Below, piece after piece: positions 27,806-36,800 of a stretch of DNA of 64,000 nucleotides. Position 1 is the first letter of the stretch. Each line of letters opens with the position of its first letter. Source of the stretch: Alistipes timonensis (GTDB lineage: Bacteria > Bacteroidota > Bacteroidia > Bacteroidales > Muribaculaceae); NCBI GenBank assembly GCA_023663385.1, contig JAMPHO010000001.1, positions 472,820-536,819 of the forward strand, in the 5' to 3' direction. A program made the position numbers and the translations under genes. The notes beneath the pieces were generated by a model. The model ran no database searches. It was not told the DNA's origin and saw only the letters and a list, made by a program, of their open reading frames with translations.

Positions 27806-28792
27806 TTATCGGTTAAGGCGGAGCGATAAACGGGCGCTTTGTGCGGCGATAGACGAGGCCAGGTCGTTTAGTCTGTGGCACCGCGCCCTCGAAAGCCTGG
27901 GTTCGCGGGTGGTGTAGGCAGCGGGTGCGATTATGAGCAGGCGCCCTTCCGCGCAAAGGTCAAAGTCGCGCCCGGTGGGTTTGAATCGTTCGGGTAGTCC
28001 GTTGGTTGTAAGTTGTATAATATTGGCGCCCCGCTCGATAGCGTTTTGCCTGACAGCCTTTTCTGGGACGCTTATGAAAGGTGATACGAGAGCGCCCCCT
28101 GAGCGGATTGTTTCCTCCCACTCACGCTGACGCTCTTGAAGCTCTAATTGAGAATAGGAACGGCTGACTCTTACGGCTGAAATCATATGGCGGCGCAGAA
28201 GTAAGAAATTGCCGTAGAAGGCGTATGGCACGCCATCAATCGATATATTGCCGACTCGGCCGAAGTACTCTGGGTGTGTTTTCCTTATCAGATATCGCCG
28301 CGGGTTATCATCGATATATCGCCGGAAATTTTCCAGTTGCCCACGGCGATATACTATGCCGTCGTTGAATCCTTTTTGAAAGAGCCCGGTAGCCTCGATT
28401 TTTTGGCGAAGAGCGTCATCAGATGCCAATGCGGCCTTGAAGCAGTTCGCTTTAAGTGAGGCGATTATCTGACCGAGAGTTTTATCAGTTTTCTCTTTTA
28501 CGAAAACCAGCAGATGCACATGGTCTGGCATCACGCACGAGGTTATGACAGAAACAAATGGAAAGTGCGATTTCAGATTGTCTATCTCGGCATTTATTAT
28601 GGCACCGATTTCAGTAAGTTCACATCGGGCGGTCGCGACTTGTCCGGGTGTGGCGGCCACGACGCTTGAGAAAGGGGAAATGCCTCCTACGGCGTTGAAT
28701 GTCACGAGGTAGATACGGCGCCCTCTGTAGTCATTCCATCGGGCGCGGGCGAGTCGGTCTGGATTTTTGCGGCCAGTGTAAGGGGAGGCCAT
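27806..28792 (-). CDS. REP-associated tyrosine transposase (IS200-like) with an extra C-terminal domain
   Basis: The 328-residue protein has a Y1 HUH transposase domain (about residues 15-190). It contains DHVHLLV with the HxH metal pair and a candidate catalytic tyrosine in RRYIDDNPRRYL. Such proteins (RAYTs) cut and move short REP palindromes. It lies between two inverted copies of a 30-bp repeat on its 3' side and one copy on its 5' side, which supports the assignment. Residues of about 205-300 form a further domain (SPFISVPEKA, ERGANIIQL, FDLCAEGRLLIIAP) that looks Rossmann-like and a little like DprA/SLOG proteins; I am not sure of this. Confidence 0.85.
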   Translation of the reverse strand: MASPYTGRKNPDRLARARWNDYRGRRIYLVTFNAVGGISPFSSVVAATPGQVATARCELTEIGAIINAEIDNLKSHFPFVSVITSCVMPDHVHLLVFVKEKTDKTLGQIIASLKANCFKAALASDDALRQKIEATGLFQKGFNDGIVYRRGQLENFRRYIDDNPRRYLIRKTHPEYFGRVGNISIDGVPYAFYGNFLLLRRHMISAVRVSRSYSQLELQERQREWEETIRSGGALVSPFISVPEKAVRQNAIERGANIIQLTTNGLPERFKPTGRDFDLCAEGRLLIIAPAAYTTREPRLSRARCHRLNDLASSIAAQSARLSLRLNR

Positions 28793-28832
28793 CAGTTGGG
28801 AATTATTGGTTTGGTTTTTGAGGAGATTGGAG

Positions 28833-28862
28833 GCCGCTCGCTTACGCTCGCTCCACCCGACG
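28833..28862 (+). repeat. REP-like repeat, copy 3
   Basis: The same 30-bp core (from GCCGCTCGCTTACG to CACCCGACG) as copy 1 is found in the same orientation, 41 nt beyond the start codon of the transposase gene. Confidence 0.85.
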
Positions 28863-28897
28863 GCGGTGCCGGGGCCAATGTGATAGGTGCGAGGGGG

Positions 28898-30379
28898 TCA
28901 GGGGGTGGGGGATTCGCGGATGATGAGGAGGGAGTCGCCGGGTAGGAGGCGGCGCTTGCCGTTGGGCACGATGTAGCGGTCGCCGCGGCGGATCATCATC
29001 ACCAAGCTCCCCTCGGGGAGGGTGATTTGGCTGAGGGTGTTCCCCGAAGCGAGGTCCTGCTCGGTGAGCAGCAGGGTGTGGAGCGAGGTGGGGTGCTCGT
29101 CGGCGAGTTCAACGCCGAAGTCTTCCTCGGTGGGTGCCGTGTCCTCGATCAGGCGCAGTTTGCGGGCGGCGGCTATCACGGTGGTGCCCTGGATGAGGAG
29201 GGAGAGGAGGGTGACGAAGAACACGATGTTGAAAATCTGCGAGGCGCCGGGCACGTCGGCCACCACGGGGTACGTCGCGAAGATTATAGGCACGGCGCCG
29301 CGGAGCCCCACCCACGACACGAATGTTTTGGCCTTCAGGTTGATGCGGCGGAAGGGCGCGAGGCACAGGAACACACTCAGCGGGCGCCCTACCAATATCA
29401 TGAAAATACCGATAAGGAAGGAAACGGCGGCCACCGACAGCATCTCATGCGGATTTACCAGCAACCCGAGCATCAGGAACACCACGATTTGCGCGAGCCA
29501 GGTCATACCATCCATAAACTTCGCGATGCCGCGGTGATGGGGGAGGGGTGAGTTGCCGAGCACTATGCCGCATATGTATACGGCCAGGTAGCCGTTACCC
29601 CCTAAGGCGGCTGTCCCGGCGTATGTGAGGAACACTGAGCCGATTACGAGTATGGCGCTCATGGCCGTGGCTTGCCCGGCGTCCTCGGTGTTCCCTCCGA
29701 GGCGGCGGTAGAAGTTCACGAGCCAGCGGGCGGCGAACCCCATGGCCACGCCGGCCGCTCCGCCCACGCCAAATTGCAGGGCGAGCTGCCCGAGGAGCAT
29801 TCCGCCCGAGAGCGAGCTACCGAGCGTTATGGCCTCGATGAGGATTATGGTGAGCATATACGCCATAGGGTCGTTGGAGCCGCTTTCGAGCTCCAGCATC
29901 GGGCGTAGGTTCTGCCGTAGCCCTATTTTGTGGGTGCCGAGAATGCCGAACACCGACGCCGAGTCGGTCGACGACATTGTCGCGGCCAGCAGCAGCGATG
30001 GTATTAGGGCGAAGTGGATATTGGTCCAGGGCATCCCCGAGAGCCAGAATATGAAGAAGCCGATGAGCAGCGCCGTGAGGAGCACGCCGACGGTCGACAG
30101 CACCAGCCCTGGCGCGAGCACTGGCTTGATGGACGACAGGCGCGTCGACATACCGCCGGAAAAGAGGATGACGCACAGGGCTATCATGCCGATGAACTGG
30201 GCGGCGTGCATATTTCCGAACTGGATTCCGAGCCCGTCGGTGCCGAACCCCATGCCCACCAGGAGGAACACAAGCAGCAGCGGGAGCCCGGTGCGGTAAC
30301 TTGTCTTGCCGATGAGTACGCCGGCTATCAGGAGCAGTGCCCCGGTGATGAGTATATTTTCGTCAGTCAGTAAGTGCAT
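28898..30379 (-). CDS. Potassium/proton antiporter (CPA1, CvrA-like)
   Basis: The 493-residue membrane protein has about 12-13 helices of the Na+(K+)/H+ exchanger family over residues 1-400, with the ion-site region LELESGSNDPMAY near residue 150. A cytoplasmic TrkA-C-like regulatory domain follows (about 405-490, with DLASGNTLSQITLPEGS). It would export K+ or Na+ in exchange for protons. I chose the ATG at 30379: an upstream reading frame to 30559 would pass through a promoter box (TATCTTCG at 30391-30384), and the helix pattern starts here. Confidence 0.88.
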   Translation of the reverse strand: MHLLTDENILITGALLLIAGVLIGKTSYRTGLPLLLVFLLVGMGFGTDGLGIQFGNMHAAQFIGMIALCVILFSGGMSTRLSSIKPVLAPGLVLSTVGVLLTALLIGFFIFWLSGMPWTNIHFALIPSLLLAATMSSTDSASVFGILGTHKIGLRQNLRPMLELESGSNDPMAYMLTIILIEAITLGSSLSGGMLLGQLALQFGVGGAAGVAMGFAARWLVNFYRRLGGNTEDAGQATAMSAILVIGSVFLTYAGTAALGGNGYLAVYICGIVLGNSPLPHHRGIAKFMDGMTWLAQIVVFLMLGLLVNPHEMLSVAAVSFLIGIFMILVGRPLSVFLCLAPFRRINLKAKTFVSWVGLRGAVPIIFATYPVVADVPGASQIFNIVFFVTLLSLLIQGTTVIAAARKLRLIEDTAPTEEDFGVELADEHPTSLHTLLLTEQDLASGNTLSQITLPEGSLVMMIRRGDRYIVPNGKRRLLPGDSLLIIRESPTP

Positions 30380-30383
30380 AGCG

Positions 30384-30391
30384 CGAAGATA
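30384..30391 (-). promoter_or_regulatory. -7 box of the antiporter gene
   Basis: TATCTTCG on the minus strand ends 4 nt before the ATG at 30379, so the message would have essentially no leader. No clear -33 box is seen. Confidence 0.4.
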
Positions 30392-30414
30392 GCGATATTT
30401 CGGGGAATAATACT

Positions 30415-30422
30415 TATCTTTG
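30415..30422 (+). promoter_or_regulatory. -7 box of the cupin pair
   Basis: TATCTTTG matches the -7 consensus exactly and lies 30 nt before the ATG at 30453. A start codon at 30420 would fall inside this box and is rejected. Confidence 0.45.
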
Positions 30423-30452
30423 CGTGACGCGAAAAACTTGACGCGAATAAAT

Positions 30453-30866
30453 ATGCCGCCCATGGATAACACCATCCCCCACATAATAAACCTGCCGAAG
30501 CACCTCGACCGCAGGGGCAATCTATCCTTTATCGAGGAGTACAAGCAGATACCTTTCAAAATCGAGCGCGCCTACTGGATTTACGATGTCCCCGGGGGCG
30601 AGCACCGCGGAGGGCACGCCTACCGCGAGAACGAGGAGTTCATCGTGGCCCTTTCGGGTAGTTTCGACGTTGTGGTCGATGACGGCAGGGAGGAGCGCCG
30701 CTTCTCGCTCAACCGCTCCTACTACGGCCTTTATGTGCCCAAAGGGGTGTGGCGCGAGATGACCAACTTCTCGACCAACTCGCTCGCGCTCGTGCTGGCG
30801 TCGACCCCCTACACACCCGGCGACTATATCCGCGATTATGAAGAATTCAAATCTCTGGCCCGATGA
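30453..30866 (+). CDS. FdtA/WxcM-like cupin, first of a pair
   Basis: The protein of about 138 residues (starting MPPMDNT, or MDNT three codons later) is a small cupin of the sugar 3,4-ketoisomerase family (FdtA/QdtA/WxcM). These convert dTDP-4-keto-6-deoxyglucose to the 3-keto isomer for surface sugars. It keeps the family's RRGNLSFIEE start, WIYDVPGG and the end motif YIRDYEEF. The usual RG-x-HAH signature reads RGGHAY, so the second histidine is lost. It overlaps the next gene by 4 nt. It may be a non-catalytic partner. Confidence 0.82.
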   Translation: MPPMDNTIPHIINLPKHLDRRGNLSFIEEYKQIPFKIERAYWIYDVPGGEHRGGHAYRENEEFIVALSGSFDVVVDDGREERRFSLNRSYYGLYVPKGVWREMTNFSTNSLALVLASTPYTPGDYIRDYEEFKSLAR

Positions 30867-31285
30867 AAGACGCACCCTCGGTATTTGACTGCTCGGTATT
30901 GGAGCTCCCCCGCATTGAGAACCGCGCGGGCAACATCACGCCCATCCACAGGTTCACCAACGTGCCGTTCGACATCAAACGGGTGTTTTACTCCTACGAC
31001 ATTCCCGGCGGCGAGGCCCGCGGGGCGCACGCCCACAAAACCTGCCACCAGCTCCTGGTGGCCGCCAGCGGCAGTTTCGAGGTGGTACTCAGCGACGGGG
31101 TGAACACCCGCACTGTGCTGCTCAACCGCCCCTTCTACGGGTTGCACATCCCTCCCGGCATATGGGCTGCGGAGCAGAGTTTCTCGTCGGGTTCCATATG
31201 CTTGGTGCTCGCCTCGGAGGGGTATTCCGAGGATGACTATATCCGCGATTACGAGGAGTTCGCCCGGCTGCGCAAGGGGGAATGA
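30863..31285 (+). CDS. FdtA/WxcM-like sugar 3,4-ketoisomerase, second of a pair
   Basis: The 140-residue cupin is a close relative of the gene before it (SYDIPGGEARGAHAHK, then YGLHIPPGIW and DDYIRDYEEF). It keeps the full HAH signature that includes the catalytic histidine. It probably acts on a dTDP-4-keto-6-deoxy sugar, and the dTDP-sugar genes that would feed it are not in the window. The ATGA overlap means the two proteins are made together, perhaps as a heteromer. Confidence 0.85.
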   Translation: MKDAPSVFDCSVLELPRIENRAGNITPIHRFTNVPFDIKRVFYSYDIPGGEARGAHAHKTCHQLLVAASGSFEVVLSDGVNTRTVLLNRPFYGLHIPPGIWAAEQSFSSGSICLVLASEGYSEDDYIRDYEEFARLRKGE

Positions 31286-31311
31286 ATCGTTGCGAAGCCG
31301 ATTAAAATAAG

Positions 31312-33654
31312 TTATTTGGCTATTTCTTGAAGCCCGTTCCGCCGGAATTCGGCGGCCGACACTCCGTGCCTGGTTTTGAACACCCGCTGGAAGTACTGCG
31401 GGTCGGAGTAGCCGCAGAGCGCCGAGATGTCGGCCAGCGAGCGCTCTTCGGGTTCGCGGAGCAGTTGCTCGGCCCGCTGCATACGCGCCTCTGTGAGCAG
31501 TTGCGCCGCCGAAATGCCTAATTGCGAGCGCAGATGGCGGTTCAGGGTCGAACGGCTTGCCGCCGCTGCCGCCGCCATATCGTCGATATTTGCCTCAGGG
31601 TTGTCGATATTCTCCTCTATATAGCGCCGCACCCGGTTGAGAAACGGGGTGTCCTCCGGCTTCTCGGGCAATTCCTGTGGCTCGTTGGCGCTGCCATCAG
31701 TTTTTTCAATTACCGGCTCGGGAGCGGTATCGGCTTCGGAAGAATCCTCAGCGGCAGTGCTCCCCGCGGGGGTGCCGGAGCTGATGAGCGCCATATATTT
31801 CTCAAGGAGTTCGCGGCGCTGCCTGTTGACTTTGCGGACGTATATATAGGTGTACGCGATCGCTCCGGCAGCTCCCAGGCCGAGGAGTGCGAAGAGCAGT
31901 GTGGCCCACCAGGTTTCGTACCAGTAAGGGGCGACGTTGATTTCAAGCACGCGGTTATTATCGACCCAGCGGCCATAGCGGTCGGTCGACTGCGCTTCGA
32001 GGAGGTGCCGTCCCGGGGATAGGTTGAACAGGGTCGCGCTTCGGTCGCGGTCGGCGGCGGTCCAGGGGGAGCCGTCGACCCTTGTGCGGTAAAGGATGCC
32101 GGAGTTGTCTACATAGTCGATCGCCGCGAAGCGTATCGTGGCGTTGCGGCCATCGGCGGGAAGATCCACTGAGGTTGTCGGAGCCAGGCGGAATTCCTCG
32201 GCCCCGCCATTGATGGCGATGGTTGTGAACACAATCGGGGGGATGTCGCCGCGGCTGTAGAGGTTGTGGGGGGTGGCGAGGAAGGCTCCCTGCTCCGCGC
32301 CGAACACCCAGGAGCCGTCGGGGAGTTTCACCGGGGTGGTTTCGGCAAAACGGCACGAATCCCCCCAGAATCGGCGGCTGAAGTTTACTGTCTGGCCGCT
32401 CTCGGGGTTGAAAGCGGCTACGTTGTCGTTGCCTACCACCATTATCAGCGTGTCGGAGTCCAGGGCCATGGCCTTGCACATATCCCCCGGCAGCGTTGAG
32501 TTGCCGCGGTTGAAATGGGTGAATTCCGGATCCGGGTCAAGGATGCGCGATTCGTGCACGCGGTCGATGCCCGAGCTTTCCGTTGCTATGTATATGTACC
32601 CTTTGGAGTCGCGGGCGAGCGCCATGGTTGAGTTGCTGCCGAGGCTCCGCGGGTTGTGGCCGTCGCGGCGTATCGGGCGCAGGGTGGTGCTGCGGAAGTC
32701 GCCGTAGTCTATTCGGCCCGCGAGGAGGCCGTCGGTGGTGGCCGCCACGAGTATACCCCCCGGGGTAATGAGCAGCTGCCTCACCCGTTTGCCGCCGAGC
32801 GAAGCCGAGAGGGTGGGGTGCTCGCTCCGCGGGTCGGGGCAGCATTTTACGCCGTCGCCGAAGGTTGCCACCCACAGCCTTCCCAGGGAATCCTCCTTGA
32901 TGTCGTACACGGCGTCGGGTGCGATGCTTTCGCTGCCGTCGCGCGACAGTCCGCCGGGTTTGCACCCAACCCAAAGGTCGCCCGACCGCGTTTCGTAAAT
33001 TGCGTACGGGGCCGAAGTGAGTGTGGTTTTCAAGACGGCTGAATCCGGGGAGGAGTACAGGCGTATGGCCCGGTCGCCCCGGGTGCCTATCAGAAGTTCC
33101 CCTTTGGAGTCGAGGAGCATGGCGCGGGGGTGCAGCCCCTCGGTGCCCTTGATTACGCGAGCGGGATGGTGCGTTTCCGTGAGCTTTCTCAACCCCGACC
33201 CGTCGTAGTTCCAGCGGTTCCCTTGCGAATCGGTCAGACCTCGCCAGGGGCGCCCCATGACCTCGCGCAGGGAGTCTTTGCGCTCCCGGGGAATGTCGTT
33301 GAACTCGTAAGTCGCGAGGTTGAATTCGAAGAAATCATCGTCGGTGTGGCAGAGTATGTTCCTCTCGGCCGACAGGAGTATGTCGCGTATGCGGTCGGTG
33401 CCGATCGGGGCGCGGTCGCCCGGTTTGATTTTCACCCAGTGGAAATCGTAGCCGTCGTAGCAGTTTAGTCCGTTCCAGGTCGCGAACCACAGCAGTCCGT
33501 CGGGAGCCTGCACGCCACCGCCGACCAATGGGCTCGACAGCCCGTCGGCAATATCGTAGCGGCGCTCCGCGACATTGGCGGCCCGGGCCGCGAGGGTGGC
33601 GCAGAGAATGATGAAACAAATAGCGAGGCGAAGCGGTCTCATATCGCGAATCAT
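31312..33654 (-). CDS. Propeller sensor with AraC DNA-binding domain, no kinase (second copy)
   Basis: The 780-residue protein repeats the design of the 15642 gene: signal peptide (about residues 1-25), propeller blades (RYDIADGLSSPLVGGGVQA, GDLWVGCKPGG, GRLWVATFGDGV), Y_Y_Y domain, one membrane helix (about 585-607) and a linker rich in Glu, Ala and Pro. It ends in an AraC domain (about 680-778; SRSTLNRHLRSQLGISAAQL, then GYSDPQYFQRVFKTRHG). No histidine kinase or receiver is present. It is transcribed away from the GH95 gene, and direct repeats lie between them. A sensor for a fucosylated or pectic fragment is inference. Confidence 0.88.
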   Translation of the reverse strand: MIRDMRPLRLAICFIILCATLAARAANVAERRYDIADGLSSPLVGGGVQAPDGLLWFATWNGLNCYDGYDFHWVKIKPGDRAPIGTDRIRDILLSAERNILCHTDDDFFEFNLATYEFNDIPRERKDSLREVMGRPWRGLTDSQGNRWNYDGSGLRKLTETHHPARVIKGTEGLHPRAMLLDSKGELLIGTRGDRAIRLYSSPDSAVLKTTLTSAPYAIYETRSGDLWVGCKPGGLSRDGSESIAPDAVYDIKEDSLGRLWVATFGDGVKCCPDPRSEHPTLSASLGGKRVRQLLITPGGILVAATTDGLLAGRIDYGDFRSTTLRPIRRDGHNPRSLGSNSTMALARDSKGYIYIATESSGIDRVHESRILDPDPEFTHFNRGNSTLPGDMCKAMALDSDTLIMVVGNDNVAAFNPESGQTVNFSRRFWGDSCRFAETTPVKLPDGSWVFGAEQGAFLATPHNLYSRGDIPPIVFTTIAINGGAEEFRLAPTTSVDLPADGRNATIRFAAIDYVDNSGILYRTRVDGSPWTAADRDRSATLFNLSPGRHLLEAQSTDRYGRWVDNNRVLEINVAPYWYETWWATLLFALLGLGAAGAIAYTYIYVRKVNRQRRELLEKYMALISSGTPAGSTAAEDSSEADTAPEPVIEKTDGSANEPQELPEKPEDTPFLNRVRRYIEENIDNPEANIDDMAAAAAASRSTLNRHLRSQLGISAAQLLTEARMQRAEQLLREPEERSLADISALCGYSDPQYFQRVFKTRHGVSAAEFRRNGLQEIAK

Positions 33655-33666
33655 TCAAATTTGTGT

Positions 33667-33674
33667 CAAATATA
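33667..33674 (-). promoter_or_regulatory. -7 box of the second propeller-AraC gene
   Basis: TATATTTG on the minus strand ends 12 nt before the ATG at 33654. Confidence 0.45.
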
Positions 33675-33711
33675 GTGAGAATCGGCGATATTCAGGGGGT
33701 AAAACTTGATT

Positions 33712-33755
33712 TTGACCCGTTTTGACCCGTTTTTCATCCCGATTGACCCGTTTTT
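33712..33755 (+). promoter_or_regulatory. Three phased direct repeats upstream of the GH95 gene
   Basis: TTGACCCGT occurs at 33712-33720, 33722-33730 and 33743-33751, that is 10 and 21 bp apart, so all three face the same side of the helix. The last two are followed by T-runs. The last T-run ends 25 nt before the -7 box at 33781. They lie between the divergent regulator and GH95 genes. A binding site for that AraC-type regulator is inferred. Confidence 0.6.
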
Positions 33756-33780
33756 CCCTCCCTTGGCGCTGGCGCGTTAT

Positions 33781-33788
33781 TAAATTCG
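33781..33788 (+). promoter_or_regulatory. -7 box of the GH95 gene
   Basis: TAAATTCG lies 28 nt before the ATG at 33817. The nearest TTG is only 15 nt upstream, a poor -33, as expected for an activated promoter. Confidence 0.4.
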
Positions 33789-33816
33789 CGCTATCAACAT
33801 TAACCTTGAAAAACTG

Positions 33817-36800
33817 ATGCTAACCAAGAGAAGACTACTACAGGCATGCGCCGTCGCGCTGTGCACCCTCCCCGCCGCGGGAGCCGAGCAGACCATCGCC
33901 GCCCACTGGGAATTTACCACCGGCTACGATGAGTCGAAGTCGGGAACGGAGGTTACCTACACCCCCAACGAGGCCGGATGGGCCGCGACTTCCAACGAGC
34001 GCTGGACTTCGCGCCAGCCCTATTTCCTCCCCAACTCCAGCGCCCTTCCAAGGGAGGAGTGCAAGGTATCGCTCCGCACCTCCGACGGCAAGTGGCAGCT
34101 CACCTCAAGCGGCTCCAATCCGAGCTACCTGCTGCGCCTAAATACCGCCTCGACGACAAATTTCACCCCCAAAGCCGACTATGCCGACGCCTCGAAGCAC
34201 GACCAGTACTTCGAAATCTCGATGCCCACTACCGCGCTTAGCAACGTGCGCCTTAATTTCGCCATCGGCGACGGGTCCAGCTCGGCTACCTCGTTCGGCG
34301 TGGTTTACTCCGTCGACGGGGGCGACACCTGGACCATTCTCGACGATTACAAGGCGGCGAGCCACTGGAACAGCTATAACGACGCCACCTACGACCTCAA
34401 GGCCGACAACAAGGAGCGCCTCATTGTGAGGATGCTCATACAGTCGGCTACGAAAACAAGCAATTACAACCTCAAGTACGTCAATATCCTGGCCGACGAT
34501 TTCCAGGCTCCCGAGCTTATCGAATCGGCTCCGGCCGACGGGGAGACCGGCGTGCCCACCACCGGCAAAATCGTTCTGCGCTTCAACGAGAGTGTGAAGA
34601 TGGCCGACGGCGCTTTCGGTCTGCTCACCAACAACGCTACCAAGGCGACCACGCGCCTGACTCCGACTGTAAGCGACGCCAAGGTATCGTTTCCTTACGA
34701 GGAACTCGACCTTTCGGCTACTTATACCTTCTCGGTAGCGGCAGGTTCATTCTCCGACCTCGCGGGCAATGTCAGCGACAAGGAGTTGAAAACCGTTTTC
34801 ACCACCTCCGACAAGCGACCCGTGCCCCCGCCTGTGCTCGATAGCAAGAACCGCCTGTGGTACAACCGCCCTGCCTCCTACTGGGAGGAAGCGCTCCCCC
34901 TCGGCAACGGTCGTCTTGGCGCCATGGTCAGCGGCAGCGTCGCCAAGGATACCATCCAGCTCAACGAGGATACTTTCTGGGGCCAGTCGCCCAACACTAA
35001 CTACAACGCCAACGCCAAAGGGGTGCTCAAGCAGGTGCGCGACCTCGTTTTCAACAAGGATTACGTTGAGGCGCAGAAACTCGCCATAGCCAACTTCCAG
35101 TCGCAAGGTTCCCACGGCGCCCAGTACCAGGCCGCCGGTTGCCTCCTCCTGGGTTTCCCCGGCCACCGCTACTCCGATGAGGAGCCGGGCGCAACTGCCG
35201 GCTCGCGCGACGTGGAGGCTTATGTCCGCGACCTCGATATGGGGAGCGCCGTGGCCACCACCACGTATGTCGCCAACGGGGTCACCTACACCCGCGAGGT
35301 GTTTACCTCCCTGGCCGACAACGTCACCGTGATCCGCCTCGAAGCTTCCGAGCCGGGCCGACTCGACTTCGATGTGTGCTTCGCCGCGCCTATCAAGACC
35401 AATATGGCCAAACTCGGGGTTAACGAAATCACCTCCGACGGTATGATCAAGGCTTCGCTGGTTCCCGCAAGAGCGCAGTCGGAGAACGTTGACAACAAAC
35501 TCAACTGCTTCACCTTCATCAAGGTTATCAACGACGGAGGCACCCTCTCGACAACCAACCGCCAGAACGTTGTGCAGCAGGGTATCGTGGCAGGTAACTC
35601 CGCCGCTCCGACGATCGCCGTAGCCGGTGCCACGAGCGCGACCATCATCGTTTCCTCGGCCACCAACTTTGTAAACTACAACGACATCAGCGCCGACGCC
35701 GAGGCCAAGGCCCTCGGATATATGACCGACTACCTCGCAAAGAACAAGGATTACGAAACCGCTCTCGCCGACCACGTTGCCAAATACCGCTCGCAGTTCG
35801 ACCGCGTGAGCCTCGACTTGGGCTCCAACGCCTCCAAGGAGGTCAAGGACACCGAGACCCGCATCAAGGAGTTCTACACCGACGGCAACGACCCCGGCCT
35901 GGTATCCAACTACTTCCAGTTTGGCCGCTACCTGCTGATTTCCTCCTCGCAGCCCGGCACCCAGCCCGCCAACCTGCAAGGAATCTGGAACCCCAACGCC
36001 CGCCAGTATCCCGCCTGGGACTCGAAGTACACCTCCAACATCAACGTTGAGATGAACTACTGGGGTGCCGAGGTAGGCAACCTCTCCGAATGCCACGATC
36101 CGTTTATCACTATGGTGAAGGAAGTGGCTGTGACCGGCGCCGAGACCGCCGACCGTATGTACGGGGCCCGCGGATGGGTGCTCCACCACAACACCGACCT
36201 TTGGCGCACCACCGGCGCCGTCGACAATGGTGCGGTAGGTATCTGGCCCACCTGCAACGCGTGGTTCTGCTCCCACCTTTGGGAAAAGTACCTCTTCTCC
36301 GGCGACAAAGAGTATCTCGCCGAGGTCTACCCGGTCATGAAGGGTTGTTCGGAGTTCTTCCAGGATTTCCTGGTGAAAGACCCTGAGACCGGCTATATGG
36401 TCGTATGCCCCTCGAACTCGCCTGAAAACCACCCCGGACTCTTCTCCTACAACAAGGAGGATGGCTCGAAGATGAACGTGGCTATGTTCGGCGGCGTGGC
36501 TATGGACAACCAGATGGTATACGACGTGCTGAAGAATACCGCCGAGGCCGCGCGCGTGCTGGGTAAGGACGAGGCTTTCGCCGCTTCGCTCGACGAACTC
36601 AAGGCCAAACTCACCCCTTATAAAATAGGCAAATACGGCCAGGTGCAGGAGTGGCAGGATGACTGGGATCGCGAGAACACGTCGCACCGCCACCTTTCCC
36701 ACCTCTGGGGTGCCTATCCCGGCAACCAGGTATCACCCTATGAGAATCCGACCCTCTTCCAGGGTGTTCACAAGTCGCTCGTAGGCCGCGGCGACGCCGC

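Noticed and set aside
27614..28897. A complete insertion sequence of the IS200/IS605 type
   Set aside because: There is no second gene or typical left and right end, and the surrounding repeats are short REP-like units, so a domesticated RAYT is the better reading.
30380..30559. 60-residue N-terminal extension of the antiporter
   Set aside because: It spans the divergent promoter region and the start of the cupin gene on the other strand; the family start fits ATG 30379.
34747..36702. Open frame of 651 codons on the minus strand opposite the GH95 gene
   Set aside because: It is an antisense shadow caused by GC-rich codon use in GH95; the product has no recognisable domain, whereas the plus strand encodes a complete GH95 enzyme.
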